A stretch of 64,000 bases of DNA from an uncultured Psychrosphaera sp. (GCF_947500655.1 NZ_CANMSK010000007.1:1-64000), one strand, 5' to 3'. Shown: positions 16,431 to 26,455, counted from the stretch's first letter. Numbers and translations are program-made. The notes: generated by a model from the letters alone, not told the origin.

Positions 16431-18422
16431 CTACCATGATTTAGTTGCTCCTGCTGGTAAACGTGAATTTTGTTGGCGTTTTCTACTTTCTAAGATCATT
16501 TTATTTCTTAATAATATTGCTGGATCATCAGACACTTTTCGCAATAATTGCTCAATTTTTTGCTGCTGCTCTTGCTCGTCAATTTCTTGTTGCTTTAACT
16601 GTGCAGATGTCATCTGTTCTTCTGGCTTTTTATCTTGGCTTTCTTCACCTTCGCCTTCATTTGAAGCTTCGCTGTTTTCTTGTTCAGTTTCACCTTGCTG
16701 CTCTGATTGTTGCTCTGGTGTTTCTTGATTTTCTGAGTCACTTGGTTCTGATTGCTCCTCTGATTGAGAACTTTCGGAGTCTGAACTTTCTTGGTCTGAG
16801 TTTTTTTGATCTGAGCTATCTTTATTCGAGCTATCCTGCTCTGAACTTTCTTTTTGCTCTTGTTCTGAATCTTGATCGCCTTGTTGCTCGTTATCTTCTT
16901 TACTTTTGTCTTGCTCACTATCCTGATCTTGCTGATCACCATCTTGTTTTTGCTGTTCTTGTTGCTGTTTCACTTGCTCTAAAAGGGCTTTGTTAGCAAT
17001 AGCGTTTTCATTATTTGGATCAATTTTGAGAGACTCGTCATACGCTTTAATAGCTTCATCTAACTTGCCTAAATGAGCTAATGCATTTCCTTGGTTATAT
17101 AAACCTTGTGCTGAATTATCTTGTTGAAAGTTACTCAGTGCAGTTTCAAAATCCCCTGACTTGTAAGCAGAGGAACCTTTCCATTGTGTGTTTTCAAAAG
17201 ACGTTAATGCTTGTTCATATTCTTCATTATTAAAATGCTCGGCACCCACTTGGTCTTTTGTTTTTAAGGCATAATCTGTCCAAGAAGGAGATGAGGTATT
17301 CTGTTTTTGAGACTGCTCAGTTGTTTGTTCATCTGCCGCTAATGCCTTTTTAGGTGTAAAACTAAGTGGTAAAATTAACAGCATTAAGATGGTTGCACCT
17401 TTACGAAAAAATACTAAAACCAATGGCAAAATAAATAATAAGATATAAGGTCCAAACTCTTGCCAATCATCACCAGTTAATGAGTTGTTGTCTTGGCTTT
17501 CCTCACTTTCTGTATCGGCTTGTTCTGTTGGGCGATTAGCACTAGCGGCTAATAAAGTTTTTATGTCGGCATCCGTTGCTGTGGTGTTAACAAAAACGCC
17601 ATTACTAATATTACTAAAATTCATTAAATCACGGTTATTCAATTTTGGGATCACTATGCTGCCTAAATGATCTTTTAATAAACTATTATCTAGCATTTTT
17701 ATTGGCGCTCCCTCTGGAGTACCAACGGTCATTATATTGATTCGATAAGGCGTTTTCTGTGCAAATTCTCTCAAATCTGCAATATCAGATTTTTCCACAC
17801 CGTCGGTGATCCAATATATATCACCAGTTAGATAGCCAGCTTGCTTTAGTAATTTACTTGCATTGTTTAAACCTCCCAGAGGATAACTACCTTGGACAGG
17901 CATGAACTCTGGTTTTAAACTTGGGATTAACGCAATAATATTGCGAGAGTCAGGTGTTAATGGTGAAATAGTAAATGCATCACCAGCATAAGCTACCAGT
18001 GCCACTTCACCGTCGGTAATGGCATTGGCTAAATCTATCGCTTTATATCGGGCTTTTGATAACCGATTAGGCTTGATATCCGTAGCACGCATAGACATAG
18101 ACATATCTAATAAAATGACACTAGCCCGTTTTACTTGAAATACTGGTTTTTCTATTTTTTGCCAAGTAGGGCCTGCTAGTGTGAAAATAGTTAATAGCCA
18201 AATTAAAGGTACAAGTAAGATCTTTTGTTTCACTGTATTTGTTTTATTACTGCCTAACATCGCATTAGCTAAATGTGCTGGAATAACTTGGTGCCATTGT
18301 GTGGTTTTTACGGATTTGAGTTTTAGTAACCAAAATAAAGTCAAAGGAATGATGACCCAAAACCAATCGGGTCTTAAAAAATGAAATTGTGAAAACTGAG
18401 CTAAAAAATTAGTCATGATCAA
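16431..18422 (-). CDS. batB: BatB-like protein: von Willebrand A domain, TPR and acidic low-complexity tail
   Basis: A 663-residue inner-membrane protein. Two hydrophobic helices at the N-terminus (WFWVIIPLTLFWLL, ILLVPLIWLLTIFTL) precede a VWA domain with the MIDAS motif DMSMS near residue 102. Further helices lie near 325-360, TPR repeats over about 395-475 (GNALAHLGKLDEAIKAYDESL), and then about 120 residues of Gln, Glu, Ser and Asp from 486. The last 60 residues return to ordinary composition (KIEQLLRKVSDDPAILLRNK). It binds protein partners through VWA and TPR in the MoxR/Bat system. The repetitive tail produces long false frames on both strands. Confidence 0.92.
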   Translation of the reverse strand: MIMTNFLAQFSQFHFLRPDWFWVIIPLTLFWLLKLKSVKTTQWHQVIPAHLANAMLGSNKTNTVKQKILLVPLIWLLTIFTLAGPTWQKIEKPVFQVKRASVILLDMSMSMRATDIKPNRLSKARYKAIDLANAITDGEVALVAYAGDAFTISPLTPDSRNIIALIPSLKPEFMPVQGSYPLGGLNNASKLLKQAGYLTGDIYWITDGVEKSDIADLREFAQKTPYRINIMTVGTPEGAPIKMLDNSLLKDHLGSIVIPKLNNRDLMNFSNISNGVFVNTTATDADIKTLLAASANRPTEQADTESEESQDNNSLTGDDWQEFGPYILLFILPLVLVFFRKGATILMLLILPLSFTPKKALAADEQTTEQSQKQNTSSPSWTDYALKTKDQVGAEHFNNEEYEQALTSFENTQWKGSSAYKSGDFETALSNFQQDNSAQGLYNQGNALAHLGKLDEAIKAYDESLKIDPNNENAIANKALLEQVKQQQEQQKQDGDQQDQDSEQDKSKEDNEQQGDQDSEQEQKESSEQDSSNKDSSDQKNSDQESSDSESSQSEEQSEPSDSENQETPEQQSEQQGETEQENSEASNEGEGEESQDKKPEEQMTSAQLKQQEIDEQEQQQKIEQLLRKVSDDPAILLRNKMILESRKRQQNSRLPAGATKSW

Positions 18423-19445
18423 TTAACTCCTTGGTCTTGATGAATTTAGGTTTTTGTATAACTTACTTGACTCAAAAGAACGTTGAATAAGCGGAAGTAA
18501 AACAGCTAATACCGAAAGTAATAACGCGAAGCTCAATGGCCAAAAGAATAACGATTGCAAAGGTCGTAGTTGAATAGGATCGTCTTCAATTGGTTCAAGC
18601 TCGTCTAATATTTCATAGATTTGCTGCAAACTTTGCGTGTCTCTAGCTCTAAAGTACTTACCTCCGGTTTGCGTAGCAATGTTAGTTAACAAAGATTCGT
18701 CTAAGTCGGCTGATGGATTTACTTTTTTATTACCAAAAAAGCTACGTACAAACATTTCATCGGCACCAACCCCTATGGTATAAACTTTAACGCCAGCTGC
18801 TACCGCAATTTCCAATGCTTCTTTAGGTTGGATATTTCCAGCTGTATTTTGACCATCGGTAAGTAAAATAAGAATTCGGTTCGAGTCTTCTTTATCATTA
18901 AAACGTTTTGCGGCTAAACCAAGTGCATCACCGATTGCTGTTTTTTCACCAACTAAGCCTAATGTAGCTTCATCTAACATTTGACGTACTGTTTTTCTGT
19001 CATAGGTTAGTGGCGTTTGCACATAAGCGGTATCGGCAAATAAGATTAGTCCTAAGCGGTCACCAACACGGCGATCGATAAAATCATCTAATACATATTT
19101 AAGCATAACTAGACGATTTACTTTGTGAGTGCCAATCATCATGTCTTCATATTGCATTGAACCAGATAAATCTACCGCTAGCATAATTTCGCGGCCTTCT
19201 TGTGGAATAGTCACTGGCTGACCTAGCCACTGTGGTCTTGCAACTGCAACAACTAGACAAGTCCAAATAAGAAAAGCAAACCAAGGAAAACCTTGTTGTA
19301 TTTTAGACTCAGTTGGTGTGCCAATAAAATCAAAAGTAGGTAAGAACAGAGCTGTAGATTCTTGCTTTTTTACCGCCGGTAATAAATAAATTAAAAAGGG
19401 CACAATTAACAGAGGTAGCAACCAAGGCCAAGCGAAACTAAACAT
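18423..19445 (-). CDS. batA: BatA-like von Willebrand A domain membrane protein
   Basis: N-terminal helices (WPWLLPLLIVPFLIYLLP, and a second near residue 60) hold a VWA domain with an intact MIDAS: AVDLSGSMQ near residue 88, then the T in the PLTYD region and ILLTDGQN. A C-terminal helix (FFWPLSFALLLSVLAVLLPLI) follows. A longer frame starts at 19463. The ATG at 19445 has AGGAGA at ideal spacing and the conserved MFSFAWPWLL start, so I use it. It overlaps the DUF4381 gene by eight bases and abuts batB. It is a metal-dependent protein-interaction partner of the MoxR ATPase. Confidence 0.93.
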   Translation of the reverse strand: MFSFAWPWLLPLLIVPFLIYLLPAVKKQESTALFLPTFDFIGTPTESKIQQGFPWFAFLIWTCLVVAVARPQWLGQPVTIPQEGREIMLAVDLSGSMQYEDMMIGTHKVNRLVMLKYVLDDFIDRRVGDRLGLILFADTAYVQTPLTYDRKTVRQMLDEATLGLVGEKTAIGDALGLAAKRFNDKEDSNRILILLTDGQNTAGNIQPKEALEIAVAAGVKVYTIGVGADEMFVRSFFGNKKVNPSADLDESLLTNIATQTGGKYFRARDTQSLQQIYEILDELEPIEDDPIQLRPLQSLFFWPLSFALLLSVLAVLLPLIQRSFESSKLYKNLNSSRPRS

Positions 19446-19950
19446 GTTGCTCTCCTTTACCATTACTTATAGATGTCGAGTACTGCTGTGAAGATAAAGG
19501 CAAATTTTTGTTAATCCAATTTTGGACTTGAGTTAAATACTCTGAGGCTTGTTCAGGGCTACAGTCAGATTTATAAGCGAGCTGCATAAATTCTTGATTG
19601 ATGTGGGTATTTTCATTGCCAATACTATTAAGCCAGAATGACCATTTTTCGCCTGTTAAATTAGCAACTTCATCACGTGGGCAATACGCCAACATTACAC
19701 GTTTAAGTACATTGTTAATGGTTTGTACTGTTTGAATTGGGTTTTGTTCTGGCTCTAACTGCCTTAATAATTTGAGCGCTTGATTTTTTGCTTTACGTTT
19801 TTTTAGAAAAAGGTAAGTTGCAATTAGCGCTATCGTTATCAATACGCAACAAACTGCAATAATAACCCACCATCCCCACGCTAAAGGCCAGTTGCCAATA
19901 TTTTCAGGTGTTTGAATATCTTTTAATTGTGAAAGTAAATCAGGTTGCAT
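19438..19950 (-). CDS. DUF4381 membrane protein of the bat operon
   Basis: A 170-residue protein with one membrane helix near residues 27-48 (WWVIIAVCCVLITIALIATYLFL) and a cytoplasmic domain with conserved WSFWLNS-type and Y-K pattern (GEKWSFWLNSIGN). DUF4381 is a standard member of MoxR/DUF58/BatA/BatB operons, with unknown biochemical role. It starts two bases after the DUF58 gene and overlaps batA, so it is translationally coupled on both sides. Confidence 0.87.
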   Translation of the reverse strand: MQPDLLSQLKDIQTPENIGNWPLAWGWWVIIAVCCVLITIALIATYLFLKKRKAKNQALKLLRQLEPEQNPIQTVQTINNVLKRVMLAYCPRDEVANLTGEKWSFWLNSIGNENTHINQEFMQLAYKSDCSPEQASEYLTQVQNWINKNLPLSSQQYSTSISNGKGEQHV

Positions 19951-19952
19951 AG

Positions 19953-20948
19953 TTAAAGTTGCTCACTTAAAGGCTGACCCGCTGAGATTGATAGCCACTT
20001 AATATTGTGATCCTGTAGGGTATCTTTTTTGGATAAAAAGTGCTGTTGAGCTTTTAGTTTGTAATCAGCTAATTGGGCAGTATTATTCACTATTTTTGTT
20101 TGGTTACCGTTAGTGACAGGCATTAAACCAGACATTGATTTTGGTAATGTTTTTTCTATAGGATCGTTAATCCAACAAGCCACAACCTCACAATGTTTTT
20201 GCAGTTGATACAAATGCTGTAAAGCGTCATTGGTTAAATGCTGTAAATCACTAATGATGTAAACCAAACTACCCGGATGCGCTACTCGTCTTAAATGAGC
20301 ACACGCTTCAATGAATTTTTGTTCTTGGGTTTGTTTATCAACGCTATTAACGGATATGTTTTGCTGCATAGGCAATGCATTATTATTGTTTTTAAGCGCG
20401 GTTAACCAATGTAAAACAGCTTGTTGGCTGCTTCTTGGTTTCACTTCATATAAATCTTGTTCGGATAAAATTAATCCACCAATTTTGTCGCCGCGTTTTT
20501 TAGCGGTCCAAGCGATTAATGCGCTTAAGTGACAAGCTTGTACGGATTTAAATAACAACTGACTGCCAAATCGCATTGACGGTAATAAGTCACAAAAGAC
20601 AAAAACCGGTCGGTCTTTTTCTTCTCTAAATATTTTTGTATGGGTTTTACCTGTACGTGCCGTTACACGCCAGTCGATTGTGCGTACATCATCACCCGGT
20701 TGGTAATGGCGAGCTTCATCAAACTCCATACCTCGGCCTTTAGTTTTGGCCAGATATTGCCCAGACATCTGATGTTTGACTTTACTGTTTGGTTTGTTTG
20801 ATAACAAATGAGTAAAGTTTCTATACATTAGTAATTCATCAAAGCTAATCGAAATACCTGAAATTTCGTGACGGTTAAGCCACTCAATTCCAGTTTTTAG
20901 CTCATCTTGTAATTGCTTTTGTGGTTTTAATGCAGCAGAGTCAGTCAT
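19953..20948 (-). CDS. DUF58-domain protein of the MoxR/bat operon
   Basis: A 331-residue cytoplasmic protein with the DUF58 signature GRGMEFDEARHYQPGDDVRTIDWRVTART, followed by KIFREEKDRPVFVFCDL. The latter resembles a degenerate VWA fold without the metal-binding DxSxS. It commonly accompanies MoxR ATPases and is thought to bridge them to membrane VWA proteins. It is the second gene of the operon, 30 bases after moxR. Length and motifs are normal. Confidence 0.92.
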   Translation of the reverse strand: MTDSAALKPQKQLQDELKTGIEWLNRHEISGISISFDELLMYRNFTHLLSNKPNSKVKHQMSGQYLAKTKGRGMEFDEARHYQPGDDVRTIDWRVTARTGKTHTKIFREEKDRPVFVFCDLLPSMRFGSQLLFKSVQACHLSALIAWTAKKRGDKIGGLILSEQDLYEVKPRSSQQAVLHWLTALKNNNNALPMQQNISVNSVDKQTQEQKFIEACAHLRRVAHPGSLVYIISDLQHLTNDALQHLYQLQKHCEVVACWINDPIEKTLPKSMSGLMPVTNGNQTKIVNNTAQLADYKLKAQQHFLSKKDTLQDHNIKWLSISAGQPLSEQL

Positions 20949-20978
20949 AACGTCTTTAATATCCTGTTTTACTGCTTA

Positions 20979-21935
20979 TTAAGGTACGGCAACTAATTCT
21001 AAAATACGGCTAAGTATTTGGTCGGCAGTGATGCCTGCAGCTTCAGCTTCGTAACTTAATAAAATACGATGGCGTAAGCAGTTAAAATAAACAGTTTGAA
21101 TATCATCTGGTGTAACAAAATCACGTCCATCTAGCCATGCGGTTGCTCTTGCACATTTATCTAGTGCGATAGTGGCACGAGGTGAGGCACCAAAAGATAT
21201 GTGCTTTTTAAGATCGGCGTCATACAGTTCAGGCTGACGAGTGGCTATGATCAACTGCACTAAATATTGTTCTAATTCTAATGATAGATGAATTGAAAGA
21301 ATATCTTTACGAGCTTTAAATATATCTTCTTGCGACAATGGCTCTGGCTGTGCAACCGGTTGTTGTAATGCCTCTCCTCGGGTTAAACGCAATATTTCAA
21401 TTTCTGTTTCTGCACCTGGGTAGTCGACATTTAAATGCATTAAGAAGCGGTCAAGCTGGGCTTCAGGTAATGGATACGTACCTTCTTGTTCAAGCGGGTT
21501 CTGTGTGGCCATTACTAAAAATAATTCAGGTAACTGGTAAGTGGTTTTACCAACGGTAACTTGTCTTTCGGCCATTGCTTCTAGTAATGCCGATTGTACT
21601 TTTGCTGGGGCACGGTTTATTTCATCTGCTAATACTAAGTTATGAAATAACGGGCCGCTTTCAAATTTAAACTCACCCGTCTCTGGACGGTATATATCGG
21701 TACCTGTTAAATCAGCAGGGAGTAAATCAGGTGTAAACTGAACTCGATGGAAGTCGCCTTCCAAACCATTAGCTAGTGCATTTATGGCACGAGTCTTAGC
21801 TAAACCAGGAGGACCTTCAACTAATAAATGCCCATCTGCGAGTAGGGCGACTAAAATACCTTTAGTAAAATCTGGTTGACCTATAACTTGTGAGTCTAAA
21901 TATTGTTTTAATTGGTTAAAACGAGTTACTGACAT
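20979..21935 (-). CDS. MoxR-family AAA+ ATPase
   Basis: A 318-residue chaperone-like ATPase. Walker A is GPPGLAKT at residues 41-48, Walker B LVLADE at 99-104, sensor 1 in LVMATQNPLEQEGTYPLPEAQLDRF, and the C-terminal lid has ISFGASPRATIAL. MoxR proteins remodel or activate VWA-containing partners, here BatA/BatB. It is the first gene of a six-gene operon running to batD. The 430-base spacer upstream is shared with the divergent fadI. Confidence 0.94.
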   Translation of the reverse strand: MSVTRFNQLKQYLDSQVIGQPDFTKGILVALLADGHLLVEGPPGLAKTRAINALANGLEGDFHRVQFTPDLLPADLTGTDIYRPETGEFKFESGPLFHNLVLADEINRAPAKVQSALLEAMAERQVTVGKTTYQLPELFLVMATQNPLEQEGTYPLPEAQLDRFLMHLNVDYPGAETEIEILRLTRGEALQQPVAQPEPLSQEDIFKARKDILSIHLSLELEQYLVQLIIATRQPELYDADLKKHISFGASPRATIALDKCARATAWLDGRDFVTPDDIQTVYFNCLRHRILLSYEAEAAGITADQILSRILELVAVP

Positions 21936-22366
21936 GTTTTACATTCCTGAGCTATATGTTTGTGACTAATACTATAAATTGTCACTGAATCGGTACCTAT
22001 GATAATTAAACTTATATAAGGTTCCCAATAGAAAAAACAAGTGATTAAAAATCAATCGTTTACAATTTAAACAATTGTCTCTGATGCAACAATAATTAAG
22101 CTAAAGTTTAGCTATGACAATATATCTGTTACTAATCTAAATCAATGGCGCTAGTATCTACTTATTATGTAGAAAATAAAAATATTAAATCTTTCCACTA
22201 CCTTATATTAAATTATTGGTTTTAATTCTATATAGATATGGTTATTATTGGTAAGTTAATATCAGGTCAGACCAGAAGTGTCTGTGATAATTTGTCAGCT
22301 TAGGTGGTAACATCTGTTTTGATGCAACTACACTTTGACAAAAATAAATTCAAACAGGGTGAAATA
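21936..22366. other. 431-base divergent promoter region between moxR and fadI
   Basis: It is AT-rich and has no credible gene. It must hold promoters for both operons. The only clear element I see is the FadR-like palindrome at 22261-22277. A longer fadI frame extends upstream into this region to 22304, but its first 21 residues are not fadI-like. Confidence 0.6.
22261..22277. promoter_or_regulatory. Putative FadR operator upstream of fadIJ
   Basis: On the minus strand the 17 bases read TTCTGGTCTGACCTGAT. This is close to the FadR consensus (CTGGTCNGACC core with T/A-rich flanks) known from E. coli fad promoters. The site centre is about 98 bases before the fadI ATG, suitable for repression relieved by acyl-CoA. 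It is identified by eye; binding is inferred. Confidence 0.65.
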
Positions 22367-23677
22367 ATGACTACTAATAAACTTCAAACAAAAAATGGAG
22401 ATCGTATCGCGGTTGTTGCCGGATTGCGTACTCCTTTTGCCAAACAAGCAACGGCCTATCACGGAGTTCCAGCTCTTGATCTAGGTAAAATGGTTGTTTC
22501 TGAAATGTTACAGCGTTCAGAATTAGACCCGTTAGAAATTGAACAATTAGTTTATGGTCAAGTTGTACAATCTCCTGCTGCGCCAAATATTGCACGTGAA
22601 ATCGTATTAGGTACTGGTATGAATGTACGCACCGATGCCTATTCCGTATCAAGAGCTTGTGCAACAAGTTTCCAATCTACCGTTAATATTTGTGAATCTA
22701 TTATGGCTGGCCACATTTCTGTTGGTGTGTCAGGTGGAGCCGACTCTTCTTCAGTATTACCAATTGGCGTAAGTAAAAAATTAGGTCGAGCGTTAGTTGA
22801 TTTAAATAAAGCTAGAACATTAGGTCAACGTTTTCAAATTCTTAGAAAATTAGGTTTAAGAGACTTAATGCCAGTTCCTCCTGCAGTTGCTGAATACTCA
22901 ACTAACTTAAGCATGGGTCAGACAGCAGAGCAAATGGCGAAAACCCATAATATTAGCCGAGCAGATCAAGATGCATTAGCGCATCGTTCTCATACATTGG
23001 CGACTAAAGCATGGGAAAGTGGCATCTTTAAAGATGAAGTAATGACGGCTCATCCTGAACCGTTTAAAGACTTTATTTCTATGGATAACACAGTTCGTAC
23101 TAATTCAACTGCCGATGGTTACAGTAAATTACGTCCAGTATTTGATAAAAAACACGGCTCAGTTACCGCCGCTAACTCTACAGCATTAACAGATGGTGCT
23201 TCAGCCATATTGTTAATGAGTGAGAGCAAAGCTAAAGCATTAGGTTATGAACCTTTAGGTTACATTCGTAGCTTTGGTTTTGCTGCTATTGATGTTTGGG
23301 AAGACATGTTGATGGGACCGTCGTACGCGACTCCAATTGCATTAAAACGTGCTGGTATGGATTTAGGAGATTTAGACTTAATTGAAATGCACGAAGCATT
23401 TGCCGCTCAAACATTAGCAAACATGAAAATGTTCGCGAGTAAAAAGTTTGCCCAAGAGCAGTTAGGTCAAGATAAAGCGATTGGCGAAATTGATATGGCT
23501 AAATTTAACGTTAATGGTGGTTCACTAGCTTATGGTCACCCATTTGCAGCGACAGGAACACGTTTAATTACACAAACAATTAATGAATTACGTCGTCGTG
23601 GTGGTGGTGTTGGTTTAACAACCGCTTGTGCTGCTGGTGGTTTAGGTGCGTCAATGATTGTAGAAGTTGATGGCTAA
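22367..23677 (+). CDS. fadI: 3-ketoacyl-CoA thiolase FadI
   Basis: Cleaves 3-ketoacyl-CoA to acetyl-CoA plus shortened acyl-CoA, the last step of beta-oxidation. The sequence follows E. coli FadI nearly throughout: [21 protein letters not shown], nucleophile Cys98 in [33 protein letters not shown] and CAAGGLGA. The ATG at 22367 (AGGGTGA upstream) gives 436 residues, the family length. The frame extending to 22304 is rejected. It is followed 65 bases later by fadJ, forming the alpha2beta2 complex operon. The FadI rather than FadA type is clear from length and N-terminus. Confidence 0.97.
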   Translation: MTTNKLQTKNGDRIAVVAGLRTPFAKQATAYHGVPALDLGKMVVSEMLQRSELDPLEIEQLVYGQVVQSPAAPNIAREIVLGTGMNVRTDAYSVSRACATSFQSTVNICESIMAGHISVGVSGGADSSSVLPIGVSKKLGRALVDLNKARTLGQRFQILRKLGLRDLMPVPPAVAEYSTNLSMGQTAEQMAKTHNISRADQDALAHRSHTLATKAWESGIFKDEVMTAHPEPFKDFISMDNTVRTNSTADGYSKLRPVFDKKHGSVTAANSTALTDGASAILLMSESKAKALGYEPLGYIRSFGFAAIDVWEDMLMGPSYATPIALKRAGMDLGDLDLIEMHEAFAAQTLANMKMFASKKFAQEQLGQDKAIGEIDMAKFNVNGGSLAYGHPFAATGTRLITQTINELRRRGGGVGLTTACAAGGLGASMIVEVDG

Positions 23678-23742
23678 CTTATAACTGGTACAAAAAAATC
23701 AATTATTCAGTCTAATTTTAAGAGACCCGCAAGGAAACTCAA

Positions 23743-25914
23743 ATGGCTAAAAATACTAAAAACGCATCGGCGTTTAGTTTAGAAATACAAGAAAATGGCA
23801 TTGGCGTGATCAGCATAGATGTGGCTGATGAATCAATGAATGTTTTAAAAGCAGAATTTGCAGAGCAAGTAACTGAAGTTTTAGATCAAGTAGAAGCTAA
23901 TAAAGATATTGTTGGCTTGGTACTCGTATCAGGAAAAGACAATTCGTTTGTTGCTGGTGCTGATGTTGCCATGTTAGATAGCTGTGAAACGGCAGAGCAA
24001 GTCAAAGAAATTGCACAACTAGGTCAAAACTTATTTAACCGAATTGAAGCCATGACTATTCCTGTGATTGCTGCAATCAATGGCCCTGCATTAGGCGGCG
24101 GACTTGAATTGGCTATGGCGTGTCATGGTCGTGTTGTATCTGACAGCGAGAAAACAGTTTTAGGTTTACCAGAAGTACAACTTGGTTTGTTGCCAGGTTC
24201 TGGTGGCACACAACGTTTACCTAAATTAGTTGGTTTACAAAAAGCATTAGACATGATGCTTGCTGGTAAACAACTACGTGGTAAGCAAGCGATTAAAGCT
24301 GGCTTAGCAAATGACATAGTGCCAAATAGTATTTTGTTAAAAACAGCAATAGAAATGGCGCTTAAAGGCAAGCCTGTTGTTAAAAAGAAAAAACAGCCAT
24401 TAATGACTCGCTTGTTAGAAAATAATCCGTTTGGTCGTAAAGTATTATTTGACCAAGCTGGCAAACAAGTTATGCGCTTAACAAAAGGTAATTACCCAGC
24501 ACCATTTAAAATTATTGAGTGTATTCGTACGGGCGTAGAAAAAGGAACCAAAAAAGGGCTTGAAATTGAAGCTCAACGTTTCTCAGAACTTTGTATGACT
24601 CCAGAATCTAAAGCATTACGTGGCCTGTTTTTTGCGACCACAGCAATGAAAAAAGAAAATGGCGTTGCCGGTGTTGAACCTATTAAAGTTAAAAAAGCCG
24701 GCATTTTAGGCGGTGGTTTAATGGGTGGCGGAATCGCATTTGTTACTACAACAAAAGCAGGTGTACCAGCACGTATTAAAGATATTGCCCATGAAGGTAT
24801 TCGTAACGCATTTAAATACAGCTTTGACATTTTAAATAAGAAAGTAAAACGTCGTTTTATGAAGCATTCACAAATGCAAAAACAATTGTCTATGTTATCG
24901 GCTGGAACTGACTTTGTTGGTTTTAAAGATATGGACATTATTGTTGAAGCGGTATTTGAAGATTTAACATTAAAGCAAAACATGGTTGCAGATATAGAAG
25001 CAAATTGTAATGAAAAAACAGTGTTTGCTTCTAATACCTCTTCTTTACCAATCCGTGATATTGCGGCTAAAGCAGCGCGTCCAGAAAATGTAATTGGTTT
25101 ACATTACTTTTCACCAGTGGATAAAATGCCATTAGTTGAAGTAATAGCAACAGATAAAACATCTGATGAAACCATTTCAACGACGGTTGAATTTGCTCGT
25201 CGCCAAGGTAAAACTCCAATTGTTGTTAAAGATGAAGCTGGCTTCTTTGTAAACCGTATTTTAGGTTTGTATATGAATGAAGCCGCTCAAATTGCAATGG
25301 AAGGTGAGCCAGTAGATAAGATAGATAAAGCCTTAACTAAATTTGGTTTCCCAGTTGGCCCTATGACCTTGTTAGATGAAGTTGGTATTGATGTTGGTTC
25401 AAAAGTATCAGCGATTTTGTTTGATGCCTTTGGTGAACGTTTTACGGTTCCTTCTGCAATGGAAAAGTTAATTGCTGACGGCCGTAAAGGTAAGAAAAAT
25501 CAAAAAGGTTTTTACAAATATGGCAAAGCGGCAAAACGTAGCTTTGTAGATAAATTAACGTTATCTGGTAAAGGCAAACAAGTTGATGAGTCGGTTTATT
25601 CTATTTTAGGTGTATCACCTAAGAGTAAATTAAAACCTGAACAAATATCAGAACGTTGTGTTGTGCAGTTACTTAATGAAGCGGCTCGTTGTTTAGATGC
25701 TGGTATTGTTCGTAGTGCAAGAGATGGTGATATCGGTATGATCTTTGGTACTGGTTATCCTCCGTTCCAAGGCGGCCCGTTCCGTTATATGGATAGTTTA
25801 GGTATCGACAACTTAGTTGAGATCTTAAATGGTTATAAAGCTATCCACGGCGATCGTTTTGAACCAGCAGAAATATTAGTGAAAATGGCTAAAGACGGTA
25901 AAACGTTTTATTAG
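23743..25914 (+). CDS. fadJ: Fatty acid oxidation complex alpha subunit FadJ
   Basis: Multifunctional enoyl-CoA hydratase, 3-hydroxyacyl-CoA dehydrogenase and epimerase, 723 residues. The hydratase part (about 1-190) has GPALGGGLELAMACH and the second catalytic Glu in GLPEVQLGLLPGSGGTQRLP. The dehydrogenase part (about 315-715) has the NAD motif AGILGGGLMGGGIA, HYFSPVDKMPLVE with the catalytic His, and VVVKDEAGFFVNRI. It pairs with FadI. AAGGAAACTCAA precedes the ATG. It acts in the cytoplasm on long- and medium-chain acyl-CoA. Confidence 0.97.
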   Translation: MAKNTKNASAFSLEIQENGIGVISIDVADESMNVLKAEFAEQVTEVLDQVEANKDIVGLVLVSGKDNSFVAGADVAMLDSCETAEQVKEIAQLGQNLFNRIEAMTIPVIAAINGPALGGGLELAMACHGRVVSDSEKTVLGLPEVQLGLLPGSGGTQRLPKLVGLQKALDMMLAGKQLRGKQAIKAGLANDIVPNSILLKTAIEMALKGKPVVKKKKQPLMTRLLENNPFGRKVLFDQAGKQVMRLTKGNYPAPFKIIECIRTGVEKGTKKGLEIEAQRFSELCMTPESKALRGLFFATTAMKKENGVAGVEPIKVKKAGILGGGLMGGGIAFVTTTKAGVPARIKDIAHEGIRNAFKYSFDILNKKVKRRFMKHSQMQKQLSMLSAGTDFVGFKDMDIIVEAVFEDLTLKQNMVADIEANCNEKTVFASNTSSLPIRDIAAKAARPENVIGLHYFSPVDKMPLVEVIATDKTSDETISTTVEFARRQGKTPIVVKDEAGFFVNRILGLYMNEAAQIAMEGEPVDKIDKALTKFGFPVGPMTLLDEVGIDVGSKVSAILFDAFGERFTVPSAMEKLIADGRKGKKNQKGFYKYGKAAKRSFVDKLTLSGKGKQVDESVYSILGVSPKSKLKPEQISERCVVQLLNEAARCLDAGIVRSARDGDIGMIFGTGYPPFQGGPFRYMDSLGIDNLVEILNGYKAIHGDRFEPAEILVKMAKDGKTFY

Positions 25915-25954
25915 TAGTTATCAATATAATCTAATAACGATTAAGATATAAACA

Positions 25955-25986
25955 AAAACGCACTAATAATTAGTGCGTTTTTTTAT
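25955..25986 (+). terminator. Terminator after fadJ
   Basis: AACGCACTAA pairs with TTAGTGCGTT across a three-base loop (25957-25979), followed by a T-run. It lies 40 bases after the stop and is convergent with the Zur-like gene, for which the opposite strand is also A/T flanked. Confidence 0.88.
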
Positions 25987-26008
25987 GTCTGAAATTAATG
26001 ATAAGTCA

Positions 26009-26455
26009 CTATTCTTGGCAGCTTTGGCAAATACCTTTGAGCTCTAACTGAGTTGTACTTAACTTAAACCCTGTTTTTTCAACACTGGTTGTTAACTCAC
26101 TCATTACTGACTTTTTAACACTGATCTCTGATACAGAATTACATATTTCACAAATTAAGAACTGCGGCACATTGTGAGTATGTGAGCAGGTAATATGTGA
26201 GCATGCTATATATTTGTTGGCAGACGTTAACTTATGCACCAATGAATGTTCGGCTAAGAAATCTAAAATACGGTAAACCGACATAGCAGGAATGCTTTGT
26301 TCAAATAGTTCTCTGTATTTCTCAGCAAGTTCATATGCTGACATCGCTTCGCTAGCTTGAATTAACGCCGATAAAACATGTTCACGTTTTGTGGTGAATT
26401 TAACGCCACTGTCGCTACAAATTTGATGAGCGTGTTTAATTATATCGTCGAGCAT
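26009..26455 (-). CDS. zur: Fur-family regulator, Zur-like
   Basis: A winged-helix DNA-binding domain (FTTKREHVLSALIQASEAMSAYELAEKY, PAMSVYRILDFLAEHSLVHKL) is followed by a metal-binding and dimerisation domain. Two CxxC pairs (CEIC, CQSC) form the structural zinc site, and His/Cys residues (ACSHITCSHTHN) lie in the regulatory site. The pattern VYRILDFLxEHxxVHK and the length match Zur rather than Fur. It would repress zinc-uptake genes when zinc is sufficient. ATG at 26455 gives MLDDIIKHAHQIC, aligned with E. coli Zur; an upstream start at 26476 is possible. Confidence 0.82.
   Translation of the reverse strand: MLDDIIKHAHQICSDSGVKFTTKREHVLSALIQASEAMSAYELAEKYRELFEQSIPAMSVYRILDFLAEHSLVHKLTSANKYIACSHITCSHTHNVPQFLICEICNSVSEISVKKSVMSELTTSVEKTGFKLSTTQLELKGICQSCQE

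Noticed and set aside
16445-16996. A 183-codon plus-strand frame and a 110-codon minus frame inside batB
   Set aside because: Both result from the low-complexity Gln/Glu/Ser codons of BatB; the translated products are repetitive and have no start signals.
22304-22366. Longer N-terminus of FadI (starting [12 protein letters not shown])
   Set aside because: The residues have no fadI similarity, and AGGGTGA precedes the internal ATG at 22367.
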